Shown here piece after piece: positions 22,653-33,803 of a stretch of DNA of 64,000 nt. Position numbers and translations under genes: made by a program. Where the stretch lies: NCBI RefSeq assembly GCF_033095865.1, contig NZ_AP019365.1, positions 717,501 through 781,500 on the forward strand. Reading direction: 5' to 3'. The stretch comes from Pseudomonas sp. KU43P. GTDB taxonomy: Bacteria > Pseudomonadota > Gammaproteobacteria > Pseudomonadales > Pseudomonadaceae. The first letter of the stretch is position 1; each line of letters opens with the position of its first letter. The notes beneath the pieces are model-generated. The model was not told the DNA's origin and ran no database searches. It saw nothing but the letters and a program-made list of their open reading frames with translations.

Positions 22653-23404
22653 CAGGCGGCCTCTCCAAGGTAAGCAGTGCGCACGCGTTCGTCGTTACGC
22701 ACCTGTTCCGGGGTACCCTCGACCAGGATTTGGCCGTGGCTCATGACGGTGATGCGCTGGCTGATCGACATGACGATGCTCATGTTGTGTTCGATCAGCA
22801 GCACGGTGTGGTCGCGGCCCAGGTCGCTGATCAGCTCGGTCATCACCGGGATGTCGTCGATGCCCATGCCCGAGGTGGGCTCGTCGAGCATCAGCAAGGT
22901 GGGCTTGGCGCAGATCGACATGCCCACTTCCAGCACCCGTTGCTGGCCGTGGGACAACTCGCCGGCCAGGGTGTCGGCGCGGGTGGTCAGCTTCAGGCGC
23001 TCCAGTACCTGGTCGGCGGTGTTCCAGTGGCTGCGCTTGTGCTCCACGCTGCGCCAGAAGTTCAGCGCGCCCAGGCCGTCGCGGCCCTGGGCGGCCAGGC
23101 GCAGGTTCTCGCGCACCGAGAGGTTCTGGAACAGGCTGGTGAGCTGGAACGAACGAGCCATGCCCAGCGCCACCCGGCCGTGGGACGGCTTGCGGATGAT
23201 GTCCTGGCCGTTGAGCAGGATCTTGCCGGCGGTGGCCTGGCGTTCACCGGTCAAGCAGTGGAACAGGCTGGTCTTGCCGGCACCGTTGGGGCCGATGACC
23301 GTGTGGATGGTGCCGGCGCGCACCTTCAGGTCGACGCCGGCAACGGCCTTGAACGGCCCATAGGCCAGCTCGAGGTTGCGGGTTTCCAGGAGGTAGTCGC
23401 TCAT
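22652..23404 (-). CDS. livG: Branched-chain amino acid-type ABC transporter ATP-binding protein LivG
   Basis: 250 residues with Walker A GPNGAGKTS, the signature region ELSHGQQRVLEVGMSI and Walker B LLMLDEPTSGM. It is LivG by size and by the insertion after Walker A. The ATG at 23404 overlaps the livM stop by 1 nt and has GGAGACC upstream; a GTG three bases earlier is the alternative. Confidence 0.92.
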   Translation of the reverse strand: MSDYLLETRNLELAYGPFKAVAGVDLKVRAGTIHTVIGPNGAGKTSLFHCLTGERQATAGKILLNGQDIIRKPSHGRVALGMARSFQLTSLFQNLSVRENLRLAAQGRDGLGALNFWRSVEHKRSHWNTADQVLERLKLTTRADTLAGELSHGQQRVLEVGMSICAKPTLLMLDEPTSGMGIDDIPVMTELISDLGRDHTVLLIEHNMSIVMSISQRITVMSHGQILVEGTPEQVRNDERVRTAYLGEAA

Positions 23405-24429
23405 CACAGGGTCTCCTTGGTCTTGGCGGGCGCCTTGGCCTCAGCCCGGCGCGACGGATACAGGCGTTTGCCCAGTTCGGCCAGGCCGCCCCACAGGCCG
23501 CCCCGCATGAACACCACCACCAGGATCAGGATCAGCCCCAGCAGCATCAGCCAGCGCGGCCACAGCTCCGACAGCACATCGCCCAGCACCACGATGGCGC
23601 CGGCCCCGAGCAAGGAGCCGAACAGCGAGCCGGTGCCGCCGACGATGGTCATGATCAGGATGTTCTCGCTCATCATCAGGTCGATGTTCGACAGCGGCGC
23701 GAAGTGCAGCAGCATCGCGTAGAGCGCACCGGCGATGCCGGTGATGGCGCCGGACAGCATGAACACCAGGATCTTGAAGTGACGGGTGTCGTAGCCGATG
23801 GCGGCGGCGCGGGTTTCGTTCTCGCGGATCGCCAGCAGAGTACTGCCGAACGGCGAGCGGATTACCCGCAGGGCACCGGCGAAGATCAGCAGGAACAGCA
23901 CTGCGACGAACACGTAGAAGTGCCGAGGGTCGGCCAGGTCGACCAGTACATGGCCGGCAATCTCGATGTTCGGCCGTGGCACGTCGAGCAGGCCGTTGTC
24001 ACCGCCGGTCCAGCCACTCAGGGTGTAGGCCAGGAAGTAGGCCATCTGGCTGAAAGCCAGGGTCAGCATGACGAAGTAGATACCTTTGCGGCGGATGGCC
24101 AGGGCACCGACCAGCAGCGCCAGAAAGGCGCCGAACACCGCCGCGCCGAGCAGCGCACTGAACATCCCCCATTTCAGATGGATCATCAGCAGCGCAGCGC
24201 CATAAGCACCCACACCGAAAAAGATGCCCTGGCCGAACGACAGCAGGCCGGTGTAGCCGAGCAGCAGGTTGCAGGCCAGCGCCGCCAAGGCAAAGATCAG
24301 GATTTCGGTGGCCAGGGTGGCCGACGGCAGTATCAGCGGCAACGCCACCAGGCTGGCGACCACCAGCAACAGCAGGGCCGGGGCGCGGCCTTTGGCGACG
24401 GGCAATGGATTTTTCTCGCTCATTGTCAT
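23404..24429 (-). CDS. livM: Branched-chain amino acid-type ABC transporter permease LivM
   Basis: A 341-residue inner-membrane permease with about nine to ten hydrophobic segments. It contains the LivM signature GYTGLLSFGQGIFFGVGAYG and the coupling region AIRENETRAAAIGYDT. It forms the channel with LivH. ATG 24429 overlaps the livH stop (ATGA). The C-terminus is Lys/Ala-rich. Confidence 0.92.
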   Translation of the reverse strand: MTMSEKNPLPVAKGRAPALLLLVVASLVALPLILPSATLATEILIFALAALACNLLLGYTGLLSFGQGIFFGVGAYGAALLMIHLKWGMFSALLGAAVFGAFLALLVGALAIRRKGIYFVMLTLAFSQMAYFLAYTLSGWTGGDNGLLDVPRPNIEIAGHVLVDLADPRHFYVFVAVLFLLIFAGALRVIRSPFGSTLLAIRENETRAAAIGYDTRHFKILVFMLSGAITGIAGALYAMLLHFAPLSNIDLMMSENILIMTIVGGTGSLFGSLLGAGAIVVLGDVLSELWPRWLMLLGLILILVVVFMRGGLWGGLAELGKRLYPSRRAEAKAPAKTKETL

Positions 24430-25286
24430 GCTCTCCCGAACAGGCCGTAGGGACGTACCAGGATCACCGCCGCCATGGCGCCGTAGATCATCAGGCTGGC
24501 GCCTTGCGGCCAGAGGCTGGTCATCATGCTTTGCACCACGCCCACCAGCAGGCCGCCGACCAGGGCGCCGCCGAACGAGCCCATGCCGCCGATTACCACC
24601 ACCACGAAGGCGATGCCGAGAATTTCCGGGCCGACGAACGGCTGGGCGCCACGCAGCGGGGCGAACAGCACCCCGGCGACACCGGCCAGGCCCACGCCCA
24701 GGGCGAAGGTGAGGGAAAACAGGCGGAAGATGTTGGTGCCCAGCAGCGACACGGTTTCGGTGCTTTCACTGCCGGCACGCACCAGGGCGCCGAAACGGGT
24801 GCGCTCCAGCAGCAGCCACAGGCCCAGGCCGATCAAGGCAGCGAAACCGATCAGGAACAGGCGGTAGTAGGGGTAGATGAAGTCGCCGATGATCAGCACC
24901 CCGCGCAGCTCGGGCGGCACGGCAATGTTCTTGCCGACCGGGCCCCAGATCAGCACCGAGGCTTCCTGGATGATCAGCGCTATTCCCAGCGTGACGAGGA
25001 TCTGGAAGGTGTGCGGCAGGTGGTAGATCCGCTTGATCAACAGGCGCTCCACTCCCCAGGCCAGTGCCGCCACGGCCAGTGGCGCGATCAGCAGCGCCAG
25101 CCAGAAGTTGCCAGTGATCGCCACGGCGGTGTAGCAGAGGTAGGCGCCGAGCAAGAAGAACGCGCCATGGGCAAAGTTGACGAAGTTCAGCAGGCCGAAA
25201 ATGATCGTCAGGCCCACGGCGATGAGGAAGTAGATCATCCCCAGGCCCAGGCCGTTTAGCAGTTGGAACAGGTACAAATCGAGCAT
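24426..25286 (-). CDS. livH: Branched-chain amino acid-type ABC transporter permease LivH
   Basis: A 286-residue permease with the LivH hallmarks GLTIIFGLLNFVNFAHGAFF and VVVIGGMGSFGGALVGGL. ATG 25286 is preferred because GAGGGC lies 6 nt upstream and the protein then starts directly with its first membrane helix. It is the first permease gene after the binding-protein gene. Confidence 0.92.
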   Translation of the reverse strand: MLDLYLFQLLNGLGLGMIYFLIAVGLTIIFGLLNFVNFAHGAFFLLGAYLCYTAVAITGNFWLALLIAPLAVAALAWGVERLLIKRIYHLPHTFQILVTLGIALIIQEASVLIWGPVGKNIAVPPELRGVLIIGDFIYPYYRLFLIGFAALIGLGLWLLLERTRFGALVRAGSESTETVSLLGTNIFRLFSLTFALGVGLAGVAGVLFAPLRGAQPFVGPEILGIAFVVVVIGGMGSFGGALVGGLLVGVVQSMMTSLWPQGASLMIYGAMAAVILVRPYGLFGRA

Positions 25287-25351
25287 GAGTGTGCCCTCGA
25301 CAGCACGCAATGTGGCTGCCTGTACGAATGTTTTTGACTAACGCCGCGGCT

Positions 25352-26554
25352 TCAGGCCAGGGCGCAACCGGTGTGGTCGACCTCGACGAACGAGCGGCCG
25401 GCGCTGATGACTTCGGCCAGGTCGTCCTCGTCGCGCATCTGCCCCTGGGGCTTGCCGCGCAGCAGGTAGTAATCCTTCATGACCTGATGGTCGCCGGGGC
25501 GGATCAGCTCGTCGCCGGTCGGGCCCTGGAAGCGCATGCCTTGCAAGGCAGCAGATACGGCGGCGCCGTCGAAGGTGCCGGCCTTGCTGATGGCATCGAG
25601 CATCACCTTGGTGCCGATGTAGTCGGCCGCCAGCGGGTAGTTGGGGTTGATGCCGTAGGCCTTGCGCGTGGCCGCGACCAATTGCTTGTTGAGCGGGGTA
25701 TCGACCTGGTGCCAGTACTGCGCGCCCAAGTACACGCCTTCGAGCACGTCGCTGCCCAGTTCCTGGAACTGGTCGAGCCCGGCCGACCACACCAGCAGCA
25801 CTTTCATGCGGTCCTTGATGCCGAAGTTCACCGCCTGACGCAGGGCGTTGGACGATTGGCTGCCGAAGTTGAGCAGTACCAGCACGTCGGGCTTGGCGGC
25901 GATGGCGTTGGTCAGGTAGCCGGAGAATTCCTGCTCCTGCAGGGAGTGGTAGCTGTTGCCGATGTGTTCCACGCCGAACTCGGCGAACACCTTGCGGGCG
26001 TTGTCCAGCAGTGCATCGCCGAACACGTACTGCGGGGTGATTGTGTACCAGCGCTTGGCCTGGGGCAGTTGGCGAATCATCGGCACCAGCGTTTCGCGAA
26101 TGGCGCCGTAGGTGGGCACCGACCAACGGAAGGTCGAGGCGTTGCAGTCCTTGCCGGTGATTTCGTCGGCGCCGACCGGGGTCATGAATACGCCGCCGGC
26201 CTTGTGGATTTCCTTCGACACCGCCAGTGCCGAGGACGACAGGGTGCAACCCTGGAAGAAGCGCGCGCCATCCTGGCCGATGGCTTCCTGTACCTTGCGC
26301 ACCGCCTTGCCGGCATTGCCTTCGGTGTCGATGACTTTGTACTTGAGCGGGCGGCCGAGCAGCTCTGGGTGCTCGGCGATGGCCAGGCGCGACCCCATGT
26401 CGGCGTACTTGCCATAGCTGGCGAAGGCACCGGACATGGACTTGAGCCCGTAGAAGGTCAGCGGTTCGTTGGCGAATGCCCGGTGCGCTCCGAAGGGGAG
26501 GCTACCTAAGGCACCCAGGGCAAGGCCTGCCTTGAGCAGGGTACGTCTTTGCAT
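25352..26554 (-). CDS. Periplasmic substrate-binding protein of the Liv-type ABC transporter
   Basis: A 400-residue type I solute-binding protein (Peripla_BP_6 type) with an N-terminal export signal, MQRRTLLKAGLALGALG, whose twin arginines suggest Tat export. It would deliver the ligand to LivHM. It follows the GntR regulator and opens the operon. The site AAGGAGTTACCC precedes ATG 26554. The best relatives I can think of bind amides, urea or short-chain amino compounds, but the ligand is unknown. Confidence 0.88.
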   Translation of the reverse strand: MQRRTLLKAGLALGALGSLPFGAHRAFANEPLTFYGLKSMSGAFASYGKYADMGSRLAIAEHPELLGRPLKYKVIDTEGNAGKAVRKVQEAIGQDGARFFQGCTLSSSALAVSKEIHKAGGVFMTPVGADEITGKDCNASTFRWSVPTYGAIRETLVPMIRQLPQAKRWYTITPQYVFGDALLDNARKVFAEFGVEHIGNSYHSLQEQEFSGYLTNAIAAKPDVLVLLNFGSQSSNALRQAVNFGIKDRMKVLLVWSAGLDQFQELGSDVLEGVYLGAQYWHQVDTPLNKQLVAATRKAYGINPNYPLAADYIGTKVMLDAISKAGTFDGAAVSAALQGMRFQGPTGDELIRPGDHQVMKDYYLLRGKPQGQMRDEDDLAEVISAGRSFVEVDHTGCALA

Positions 26555-26644
26555 GGGTAACTCCTTGGTTGTGGTTATTAGGCAGGAGTGGCAATGACAA
26601 AGCGGGTACGGCCGGGCCTGTGTGCAGGCCTCTGTACAGGCGGA

Positions 26645-27424
26645 TCAGTGGTTGTGTTCGAACTCCAGCAGGAAGTGGCGGGCGACCTCGCCTTCGAGCG
26701 CGGTCATGTGGTGCTCGGCGTCGCACATGTGTTCGTGCATCAGCCGGCGTACAGCGGGCTCATCGCTGGCGCGCAGGGCGAGCATCAATTGCTTGTGGTA
26801 GTCGATGTTGGCCGCGGCGAACTGCTGGCGCTTGGGCAGGTAGGCTTTTTTCAGTACCACCAGGTCGCGTAGCAGGTCGTTGAGGAACACCGCCATGAAG
26901 CGCAGCAGCGGGTTGGGGCAGCGATGCGCCAACAGGGTGTGGAACTCCAGCTCTGCCAGGCGCTGTTCGCGCTGGCCTTGTTCGCTGTCTTCCGGGGTGC
27001 TGCAGAAATCGATATTGGCCTGCAGGGCGGCGTAGTCCGCGTCGCTGAGCTGGCCCATCACCGACACCGCCAGCTCGACTTCGATGACCTTGCGCAGCTG
27101 ATACACCTGCTCGCCGTCGAGGTGCTGGAAGTGCAGGTAATTACGCAGTGCGCGGCTGGCGGGTTCGGTGCCGACCTCGTTCAGGTAGGCGCCGCCACTT
27201 GGGCCGGTGCGAGTGCTGACCAGGCCCTCGACTTCCAGGGCCTTGAGCGCCTCGCGGGCGGTGCCCTTGGAGCATTCGAAGTGCTCCATCAGCTCGCGCT
27301 CGGTGGGCAGACGGTCGCCGGGGTGCAAGGAATCGGTCACGATCGAGCGCTTGACCGATTCGACGATCACGTCGGACAGCTTCTGGCGCTTGCGTTTGGG
27401 TTTGAGCATTTCGCTATTTTTCAT
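26645..27424 (-). CDS. GntR-family (FadR subfamily) transcriptional regulator
   Basis: 259 residues. The N-terminal winged helix shows LHPGDRLPTERELMEHFECS followed by KGTAREALKALEVEGLV, typical of GntR. The all-helical C-terminal FCD domain has acidic and His residues placed for a metal or carboxylate ligand. It lies upstream of, and in the same direction as, the transporter/amidase operon it probably controls. Start is uncertain: ATG 27424 or ATG 27409. An inverted repeat overlaps the first start codon. Confidence 0.9.
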   Translation of the reverse strand: MKNSEMLKPKRKRQKLSDVIVESVKRSIVTDSLHPGDRLPTERELMEHFECSKGTAREALKALEVEGLVSTRTGPSGGAYLNEVGTEPASRALRNYLHFQHLDGEQVYQLRKVIEVELAVSVMGQLSDADYAALQANIDFCSTPEDSEQGQREQRLAELEFHTLLAHRCPNPLLRFMAVFLNDLLRDLVVLKKAYLPKRQQFAAANIDYHKQLMLALRASDEPAVRRLMHEHMCDAEHHMTALEGEVARHFLLEFEHNH

Positions 27425-27441
27425 ATTTATGCGGATAAATA
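27424..27441. promoter_or_regulatory. Candidate autoregulatory operator of the GntR regulator
   Basis: TATTTAT-GCGG-ATAAATA is a perfect inverted repeat with 7-bp arms and a 4-bp spacer. It stands out in the GC-rich context and overlaps the 5' end of the regulator gene. It could be the site through which the regulator represses itself. Confidence 0.4.
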
Positions 27442-27527
27442 GGATTTAGCGAATTTTGCCGGGGTGGGTCAATGCTGGCAGTGGGGAGAGGTCGTAAATG
27501 GAACGATTAGGTCGCAAACGTGTTAGT

Positions 27528-27552
27528 AGCGGCCTTGTAGAGAAAGGCCGCT
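27528..27552 (-). terminator. Hairpin downstream of the PP0621-family gene
   Basis: AGCGGCCTT and AAGGCCGCT form a perfect 9-bp stem around a 7-nt loop, 22 nt past the stop of the leftward gene. No T-run follows, so termination is plausible but not certain. Confidence 0.35.
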
Positions 27553-27573
27553 CTTACAGCTACTGCGCAGGGG

Positions 27574-27801
27574 TTACTGGCGCCCTGGCCCTTGTTCCAG
27601 GTGCGCCGGGCTGCAATACCACTCGTTACCACGGTGCAGCGCCCGGTCATTGGGCAGGTGCACGCCGCAATGGGCGCAGCGCACCATCTTCAGCGGGGCA
27701 TCGAGTTTGGGCTCGGAGGGCGATTGCTGGCTGGTCTTGAATTTGCGCCACAGCCAGAACGCGGCGGCGATCAGGGCGATCCAGAAAAGTAGGCGAACCA
27801 T
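27574..27801 (-). CDS. PP0621-family small membrane protein with zinc-ribbon-like tail
   Basis: 75 residues. One N-terminal membrane segment (LLFWIALIAAAFWLW) is followed by a C-terminal Cys motif MVRCAHCGVHLP and then WYCSPAH, which could bind zinc. It matches the small family named after P. putida PP0621, of unknown function, found next to bamD. Confidence 0.8.
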   Translation of the reverse strand: MVRLLFWIALIAAAFWLWRKFKTSQQSPSEPKLDAPLKMVRCAHCGVHLPNDRALHRGNEWYCSPAHLEQGPGRQ

Positions 27802-27853
27802 GGTGTCCAGCTTGTCGAGTGATGAAGGCGACAGTCTAGGATGCCGCCAATAA

Positions 27854-27880
27854 AAAAGGGAGGCCCTAGGCCTCCCTTTC
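27854..27880 (-). terminator. Intrinsic terminator of bamD
   Basis: AAAGGGAGGCC CTA GGCCTCCCTTT is a perfect stem with A and T tracts on both sides, lying between the bamD stop and the next leftward gene. Confidence 0.85.
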
Positions 27881-27894
27881 TAGCAGCGCATGGC

Positions 27895-28914
27895 TCAGTC
27901 GAACAGGCCGAAGGTCATGTAGCTGAACCACGAACGGTCCTTCTCGGCTTCTTTCGGGCCTTCCGGCAGGATCGGGTCGCCATTCTCGTCCTTCGGCAGC
28001 AGCTCTTGCGGCATCTCCGAACGGGCGTCCTGGAACTGCTTGACCACGTCCTGGTTGGCGCGGGTCTCACCCGGTGGCAGCGGCGCGTCGGTCTCGATCA
28101 GGCCCAGGGTGGCCTTGGACAGCCAGCTGCGGCCATCGGACTCGGTCTGCTTCGGCTCGAACTGGCCATCGACCAGGCTCGGGTGGTCTGGGTAGTTGAG
28201 CTTGAGTGTTTCCAGGCTGGTGGCGGCCAGCTCGTCCAGGTGCATCTTCTGGTAGGCCTCGACCATCACCGCCAGGCCGTCGCCGACCGATGGGGTTTCC
28301 TGGAAGTTCTCCACCACGTAACGGCCACGGTTGGCGGCGGCGACGTAAGCCTGACGGCTCAGGTAGTAGTCGGCCACGTGGATTTCGTAGGCGGCCAGCA
28401 GGTTGCGCAGGTAGATCATGCGCTGCTTGGCGTCCGGCGCGTAGCGGCTGTTGGGGAAGCGGCTGGTGAGCTGGGCGAATTCGTTGTACGAGTCGCGTGC
28501 GGCACCTGGGTCACGCTTGGTCATGTCCAGCGGCAGGAAGCGCGCCAGCAGGCCACGGTCCTGGTCGAACGAAGTCAGGCCCTTGAGGTAGTAGGCGTAG
28601 TCGACGTTCGGGTGCTGCGGGTGCAGGCGGATGAAGCGCTCGGCAGCCGACTTGGCGGCCTCTGGCTCGGAGTTCTTGTAGTTGGCGTAGATCAGCTCGA
28701 GCTGTGCCTGGTCGGCGTAACGGCCGAACGGGTAGCGCGACTCCAGGGCCTTGAGCTTGTTCACGGCACTGTTGTAGCTGGAATTGTCCAGGTCAGCCTG
28801 GGCCTGCTGGTACAGCTCGGCCTCGCTGAGGTTCTCGTCGATGACTTCCTTATTGGAGGAACAGGCCGCGGTGAGCCCGAGGATGGCGATCAGCAGCAGG
28901 TGTTTCACTTGCAT
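27895..28914 (-). CDS. bamD: Outer-membrane assembly lipoprotein BamD
   Basis: A 339-residue lipoprotein. The signal peptide [20 protein letters not shown] has the lipobox LTAAC with the lipidated Cys at residue 18. Five TPR-like repeats follow (for example [20 protein letters not shown]). BamD is the essential scaffold that links BamA to the other Bam lipoproteins for beta-barrel insertion. Enterobacterial BamD is about 245 residues; this one carries an extra C-terminal stretch of about 90 residues, as I expect for Pseudomonas. The open frame extends far upstream into the antisense of rluD, but ATG 28914 is the clear start. Confidence 0.95.
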   Translation of the reverse strand: MQVKHLLLIAILGLTAACSSNKEVIDENLSEAELYQQAQADLDNSSYNSAVNKLKALESRYPFGRYADQAQLELIYANYKNSEPEAAKSAAERFIRLHPQHPNVDYAYYLKGLTSFDQDRGLLARFLPLDMTKRDPGAARDSYNEFAQLTSRFPNSRYAPDAKQRMIYLRNLLAAYEIHVADYYLSRQAYVAAANRGRYVVENFQETPSVGDGLAVMVEAYQKMHLDELAATSLETLKLNYPDHPSLVDGQFEPKQTESDGRSWLSKATLGLIETDAPLPPGETRANQDVVKQFQDARSEMPQELLPKDENGDPILPEGPKEAEKDRSWFSYMTFGLFD

Positions 28915-29061
28915 GGCGGCTTGCGTCCCTTTGACGGCCGCTGTCTTGGGCGGTGCCGTCCTGTTATGATGAGCGCCCCGGCCAACCCCGGGACAAAAGA
29001 AGCCGTATTTAACCACAAGCGTGCAGCTGAAACCAAAGGCTGTACGCCCGTCGAATCGAGC

Positions 29062-30020
<959 letters not shown>

Positions 30021-30024
<4 letters not shown>

Positions 30025-30761
30025 GTGGCCTGACGCAGTCGCTGCTGTTCCCCGACTGGCCGGCCCCGGCCTCGGTACGCGCCTGTGTCACCACGCGTCA
30101 GGGCGGCATCAGTCTGCCGCCATACGAAACCTTCAATCTTGGCGACCACGTGGGCGACGACCCCGCGGCGGTTGCCGAGAACCGCCGCCGCCTGAGCGAT
30201 GAGTTCGCCATCCAGCCGGCCTGGCTCAAGCAGGTGCATGGGCAGGTGGTGGCGGATGCCGACCCGGCCGTTGTGGCCGAGGCCGATGCCAGCTGGACCG
30301 ACCAGCCGGGTATTGCCTGCACCGTGATGACTGCCGATTGCCTGCCTGCGCTGTTCTGCGACCGAGCGGGTACCCGCGTGGCTGCCGCTCATGCCGGCTG
30401 GCGTGGGTTGGCCGGTGGCGTGCTGGAAGCCACCCTTGACCGCCTGGCCGTGCCGCCTGAAGAGGTGCTGGTGTGGCTGGGCCCGGCTATTGGCCCGCAG
30501 GCGTTCGAAGTGGGGCTGGAAGTGCGCGACGCCTTCACGGCGGTGCATCCTGAGGCGGCCCGGGCGTTCGTCGAGGGTGAGCGGCCGGGCAAGTTGATTG
30601 CCGACATCTATGAGCTGGCGCGTATTCGCCTGGCGGCGCGTGGGGTGGCTGCCGTTTATGGGGGGGGTTACTGCACGGTCAGTGATGAGCGGTTCTTCTC
30701 CTATCGCCGTACCCCACAGGGTGGGCGTTTTGCCTCGCTCGTCTGGCTGGAGCCTCGTTAG
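30021..30761 (+). CDS. pgeF: YfiH/PgeF-family copper-oxidase-like protein (peptidoglycan editing factor)
   Basis: 246 residues of the DUF152/YfiH family. Conserved metal-site elements are visible: VHG near residue 70, [10 protein letters not shown] and AAHAGWRGL. Relatives act as purine nucleoside phosphorylases/oxidases and, in E. coli, edit peptidoglycan precursors carrying the wrong amino acid. The gene lies between rluD and clpB, its usual place, with a 4-nt overlap with rluD. Confidence 0.92.
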
Positions 30762-30770
30762 TCAGTAGTG

Positions 30771-30863
30771 GCCTCATCGCCGGCAAGCCGGCTCCCACAG
30801 GCACCCCATAGCTTCTGAAAGCTGCGCATTACCTGTGGGAGCCGGCTTGCCGGCGATTGGGCC
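30771..30863. repeat. Inverted pair of REP elements
   Basis: GCCTCATCGCCGGCAAGCCG and its inverted partner GAGCCGGCTTGCCGGCGATT flank about 50 bp. The unit lies between pgeF and the clpB promoter. Confidence 0.9.
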
Positions 30864-30904
30864 CCCGCTAATCCATCAAGCTGACCCCAGTCAACCCCGC
30901 TACG

Positions 30905-30934
30905 CTTGAATCTTCCAGAATCAGCCTTATCTAT
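30905..30934 (+). promoter_or_regulatory. Candidate sigma-32 (heat-shock) promoter of clpB
   Basis: CTTGAA (30905-30910), 14 nt, then CCTTATCTAT (30925-30934) resembles the RpoH consensus CTTGAA-N13/14-CCCCATNT. It sits about 75 nt before the clpB start. Confidence 0.6.
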
Positions 30935-31010
30935 AAGGTCATCTCAGGCAGGTTTCTTCATTAAAGGCGCTGTCCATCGCTCCGACCTGCCCCTACAGGA
31001 AGGTATCCCC

Positions 31011-33575
31011 ATGCGAATAGACCGTTTGACCAGCAAGCTGCAACTTGCAATATCCGATGCCCAATCCCTGGCCGTTGGCATGGATCACCCTGCCATCGAA
31101 CCTGTGCACCTGCTGCAGGCGCTGATCGAGCAGCAGGGCGGCTCCATCAAGCCCCTGTTGATGCAAGTCGGTTTCGACATCAACAGCCTGCGCCAGGCAT
31201 TGGTCAAGGAACTCGACCAACTACCGAAAATCCAGAACCCCACCGGTGACGTGAACATGTCGCAGGACCTGGCGCGCCTGCTCAACCAGGCCGACCGCCT
31301 GGCCCAGCAGAAGGGCGACCAGTTCATCTCCAGCGAGCTGGTGGTGCTCGCTGCCATGGATGAAAACAGCAAGCTCGGCAAACTGCTGCTGAGCCAGGGC
31401 GTCAGCAAGAAGGCCCTGGAAAACGCCATCAACAACCTGCGCGGCGGTGCGGCGGTGAATGACGCCAATGCCGAAGAGTCGCGCCAGGCGCTGGACAAGT
31501 ACACCGTCGACCTGACCAAGCGTGCCGAAGAAGGCAAGCTCGACCCGGTGATCGGCCGTGACGATGAAATCCGTCGCACCGTGCAGGTGCTGCAGCGCCG
31601 TACCAAGAACAACCCGGTGCTGATCGGTGAGCCCGGCGTGGGCAAGACTGCCATCGCCGAGGGCCTGGCCCAGCGCATCATCAACGGCGAAGTGCCCGAC
31701 GGCCTCAAAGGCAAGCGCCTGCTGGCGCTGGACATGGGCGCGCTGATTGCCGGTGCCAAGTACCGCGGCGAGTTCGAAGAGCGCCTCAAAGGCCTGCTCA
31801 ACGAGCTGTCCAAGCAGGAAGGCCAGATCATCCTGTTCATCGACGAGCTGCACACCATGGTCGGCGCCGGTAAAGGCGAAGGCGCCATGGACGCTGGCAA
31901 CATGCTCAAGCCTGCGCTGGCTCGTGGCGAGCTGCACTGTGTCGGTGCCACCACGCTCAACGAGTACCGTCAGTTCATCGAGAAGGACGCGGCGCTGGAG
32001 CGGCGCTTCCAGAAGGTGCTGGTGGAGGAGCCGAGCGAGGAAGACACCATCGCCATCCTGCGCGGCCTTAAAGAACGCTATGAAGTGCACCACAAGGTGG
32101 CGATCACCGACGGTGCGATCATTGCGGCGGCCAAGCTGAGCCACCGCTATATCACTGACCGTCAGTTGCCGGACAAGGCGATCGACCTGATTGACGAAGC
32201 GGCCAGCCGCATCCGCATGGAGATCGACTCCAAGCCGGAAGTGCTCGACCGCCTCGACCGTCGCCTCATTCAGCTGAAGGTGGAATCCCAGGCGCTGAAA
32301 AAGGAAGAAGACGAAGCGGCGAAAAAACGCCTCGAGAAGCTGACCGAAGAAATCGAGCGGCTTGAGCGCGAGTATTCCGACCTGGAAGAAATCTGGGCCT
32401 CGGAAAAAGCCGAAGTGCAGGGCTCGGCGCAGATCCAGCAAAAGATCGAGCAGGCCCGCCAGGAACTGGACGCCGCCCGTCGCAAAGGCGACCTGAACCG
32501 CATGGCCGAGCTGCAGTACGGAGTGATTCCGGACCTGGAGCGCAGCCTGCAGATGGTCGACCAGCACGGCAAAACGGAAAACCAGCTGCTGCGCAACAAG
32601 GTGACCGAGGAAGAAATCGCCGAAGTGGTCAGCAAGTGGACCGGCATCCCGGTGGCCAAGATGCTCGAAGGCGAGCGCGAGAAGCTGTTGAAGATGGAAG
32701 ACCTGTTGCACCAGCGCGTGATCGGCCAGAACGAAGCAGTGACTGCCGTGGCCAATGCCGTACGCCGTTCGCGTGCCGGCCTGTCCGACCCGAACCGGCC
32801 GAGTGGTTCGTTCCTGTTCCTCGGCCCGACCGGTGTGGGCAAGACCGAGCTGTGCAAGGCGCTGGCCGAGTTCCTGTTCGACACCGAAGAGGCCATGGTG
32901 CGCATCGACATGTCCGAGTTCATGGAGAAGCACTCCGTGGCTCGCCTGATCGGCGCCCCACCAGGCTATGTAGGTTATGAAGAGGGCGGTTACCTGACCG
33001 AAGCGGTACGGCGCAAGCCTTACTCGGTGGTGCTGCTGGACGAGGTGGAGAAGGCCCACCCGGATGTGTTCAACGTGCTGCTGCAGGTGCTGGAAGACGG
33101 CCGCCTGACCGACAGCCACGGGCGCACCGTGGACTTCCGCAACACGGTGATCGTGATGACCTCCAACCTGGGTTCGGCGCAGATCCAGGAACTGGCCGGT
33201 GACCGCGAGGCGCAGCGTGCGGCAGTAATGGATGCCGTGGGTGCGCACTTCCGTCCGGAGTTCATCAACCGGATCGACGAAGTGGTGGTGTTCGAGCCAC
33301 TGGGCCGCGAGCAGATCGCCGGTATCACCGAGATTCAGCTGGGCCGCTTGCGCAGTCGCCTGCTGGAACGCGAGCTGTCGCTGAGCCTGAGCCCGCAAGC
33401 GTTGGACAAGCTGATTGCCGTGGGTTACGACCCGGTGTACGGCGCACGGCCGCTGAAGCGGGCGATCCAGCGCTGGATCGAGAACCCGCTGGCGCAACTG
33501 ATCCTGGCCGGCAAGTTCCTGCCGGGTTCGGCGATCACGGCCAAGGTGGAAGGCGACGATATCGTATTTGCCTGA
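31011..33575 (+). CDS. clpB: ATP-dependent chaperone ClpB
   Basis: An 854-residue hexameric disaggregase that works with DnaK to rescue aggregated proteins after heat shock. The N-terminal Clp repeat domain (starting [18 protein letters not shown]) is followed by AAA+ domain 1 with GEPGVGKTA, then the long coiled-coil middle domain typical of ClpB and absent from ClpA. AAA+ domain 2 with GPTGVGKTE is last. ATG 31011 follows AGGAAGG and matches the family N-terminus; the open frame upstream is not needed. Confidence 0.97.
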   Translation: MRIDRLTSKLQLAISDAQSLAVGMDHPAIEPVHLLQALIEQQGGSIKPLLMQVGFDINSLRQALVKELDQLPKIQNPTGDVNMSQDLARLLNQADRLAQQKGDQFISSELVVLAAMDENSKLGKLLLSQGVSKKALENAINNLRGGAAVNDANAEESRQALDKYTVDLTKRAEEGKLDPVIGRDDEIRRTVQVLQRRTKNNPVLIGEPGVGKTAIAEGLAQRIINGEVPDGLKGKRLLALDMGALIAGAKYRGEFEERLKGLLNELSKQEGQIILFIDELHTMVGAGKGEGAMDAGNMLKPALARGELHCVGATTLNEYRQFIEKDAALERRFQKVLVEEPSEEDTIAILRGLKERYEVHHKVAITDGAIIAAAKLSHRYITDRQLPDKAIDLIDEAASRIRMEIDSKPEVLDRLDRRLIQLKVESQALKKEEDEAAKKRLEKLTEEIERLEREYSDLEEIWASEKAEVQGSAQIQQKIEQARQELDAARRKGDLNRMAELQYGVIPDLERSLQMVDQHGKTENQLLRNKVTEEEIAEVVSKWTGIPVAKMLEGEREKLLKMEDLLHQRVIGQNEAVTAVANAVRRSRAGLSDPNRPSGSFLFLGPTGVGKTELCKALAEFLFDTEEAMVRIDMSEFMEKHSVARLIGAPPGYVGYEEGGYLTEAVRRKPYSVVLLDEVEKAHPDVFNVLLQVLEDGRLTDSHGRTVDFRNTVIVMTSNLGSAQIQELAGDREAQRAAVMDAVGAHFRPEFINRIDEVVVFEPLGREQIAGITEIQLGRLRSRLLERELSLSLSPQALDKLIAVGYDPVYGARPLKRAIQRWIENPLAQLILAGKFLPGSAITAKVEGDDIVFA

Positions 33576-33593
33576 TTGCTCTGCTTGAAAAAA

Positions 33594-33621
33594 CTGGCCC
33601 CGCATCTGCGGGGCTTTTTTT
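33594..33621 (+). terminator. Intrinsic terminator of clpB
   Basis: GCCCCGCA TC TGCGGGGC followed by seven T residues, 20 nt after the clpB stop. Confidence 0.92.
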
Positions 33622-33639
33622 GCCTGAATGAGTGGTGTC

Positions 33640-33734
33640 CCCATCGCTGGCAAGCCAGCGCCTACAGGTACGGCGGTGTTTTCGAAGCCCAGCTGCGGTC
33701 AGTGTGGGAGCCGGCTTGCCGGCGATAGGGCCCG
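33640..33734. repeat. Divergent inverted pair of REP elements
   Basis: A variant unit CCATCGCTGGCAAGCCAGCG at the left and a standard one GAGCCGGCTTGCCGGCGATA at the right. Confidence 0.85.
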
Positions 33735-33803
33735 CCCAAACCCCGCAAAACCAGGCCCTCCCAACCTTTTTTGATAACTTGCTGAAAATTTTGAAATTTT
33801 TGC

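Noticed and set aside
28931..28970. A sigma-70 promoter for rluD from TTGACG to TATGAT
   Set aside because: The spacing between the two boxes is 28 nt, far too long, and no better -35 is evident.
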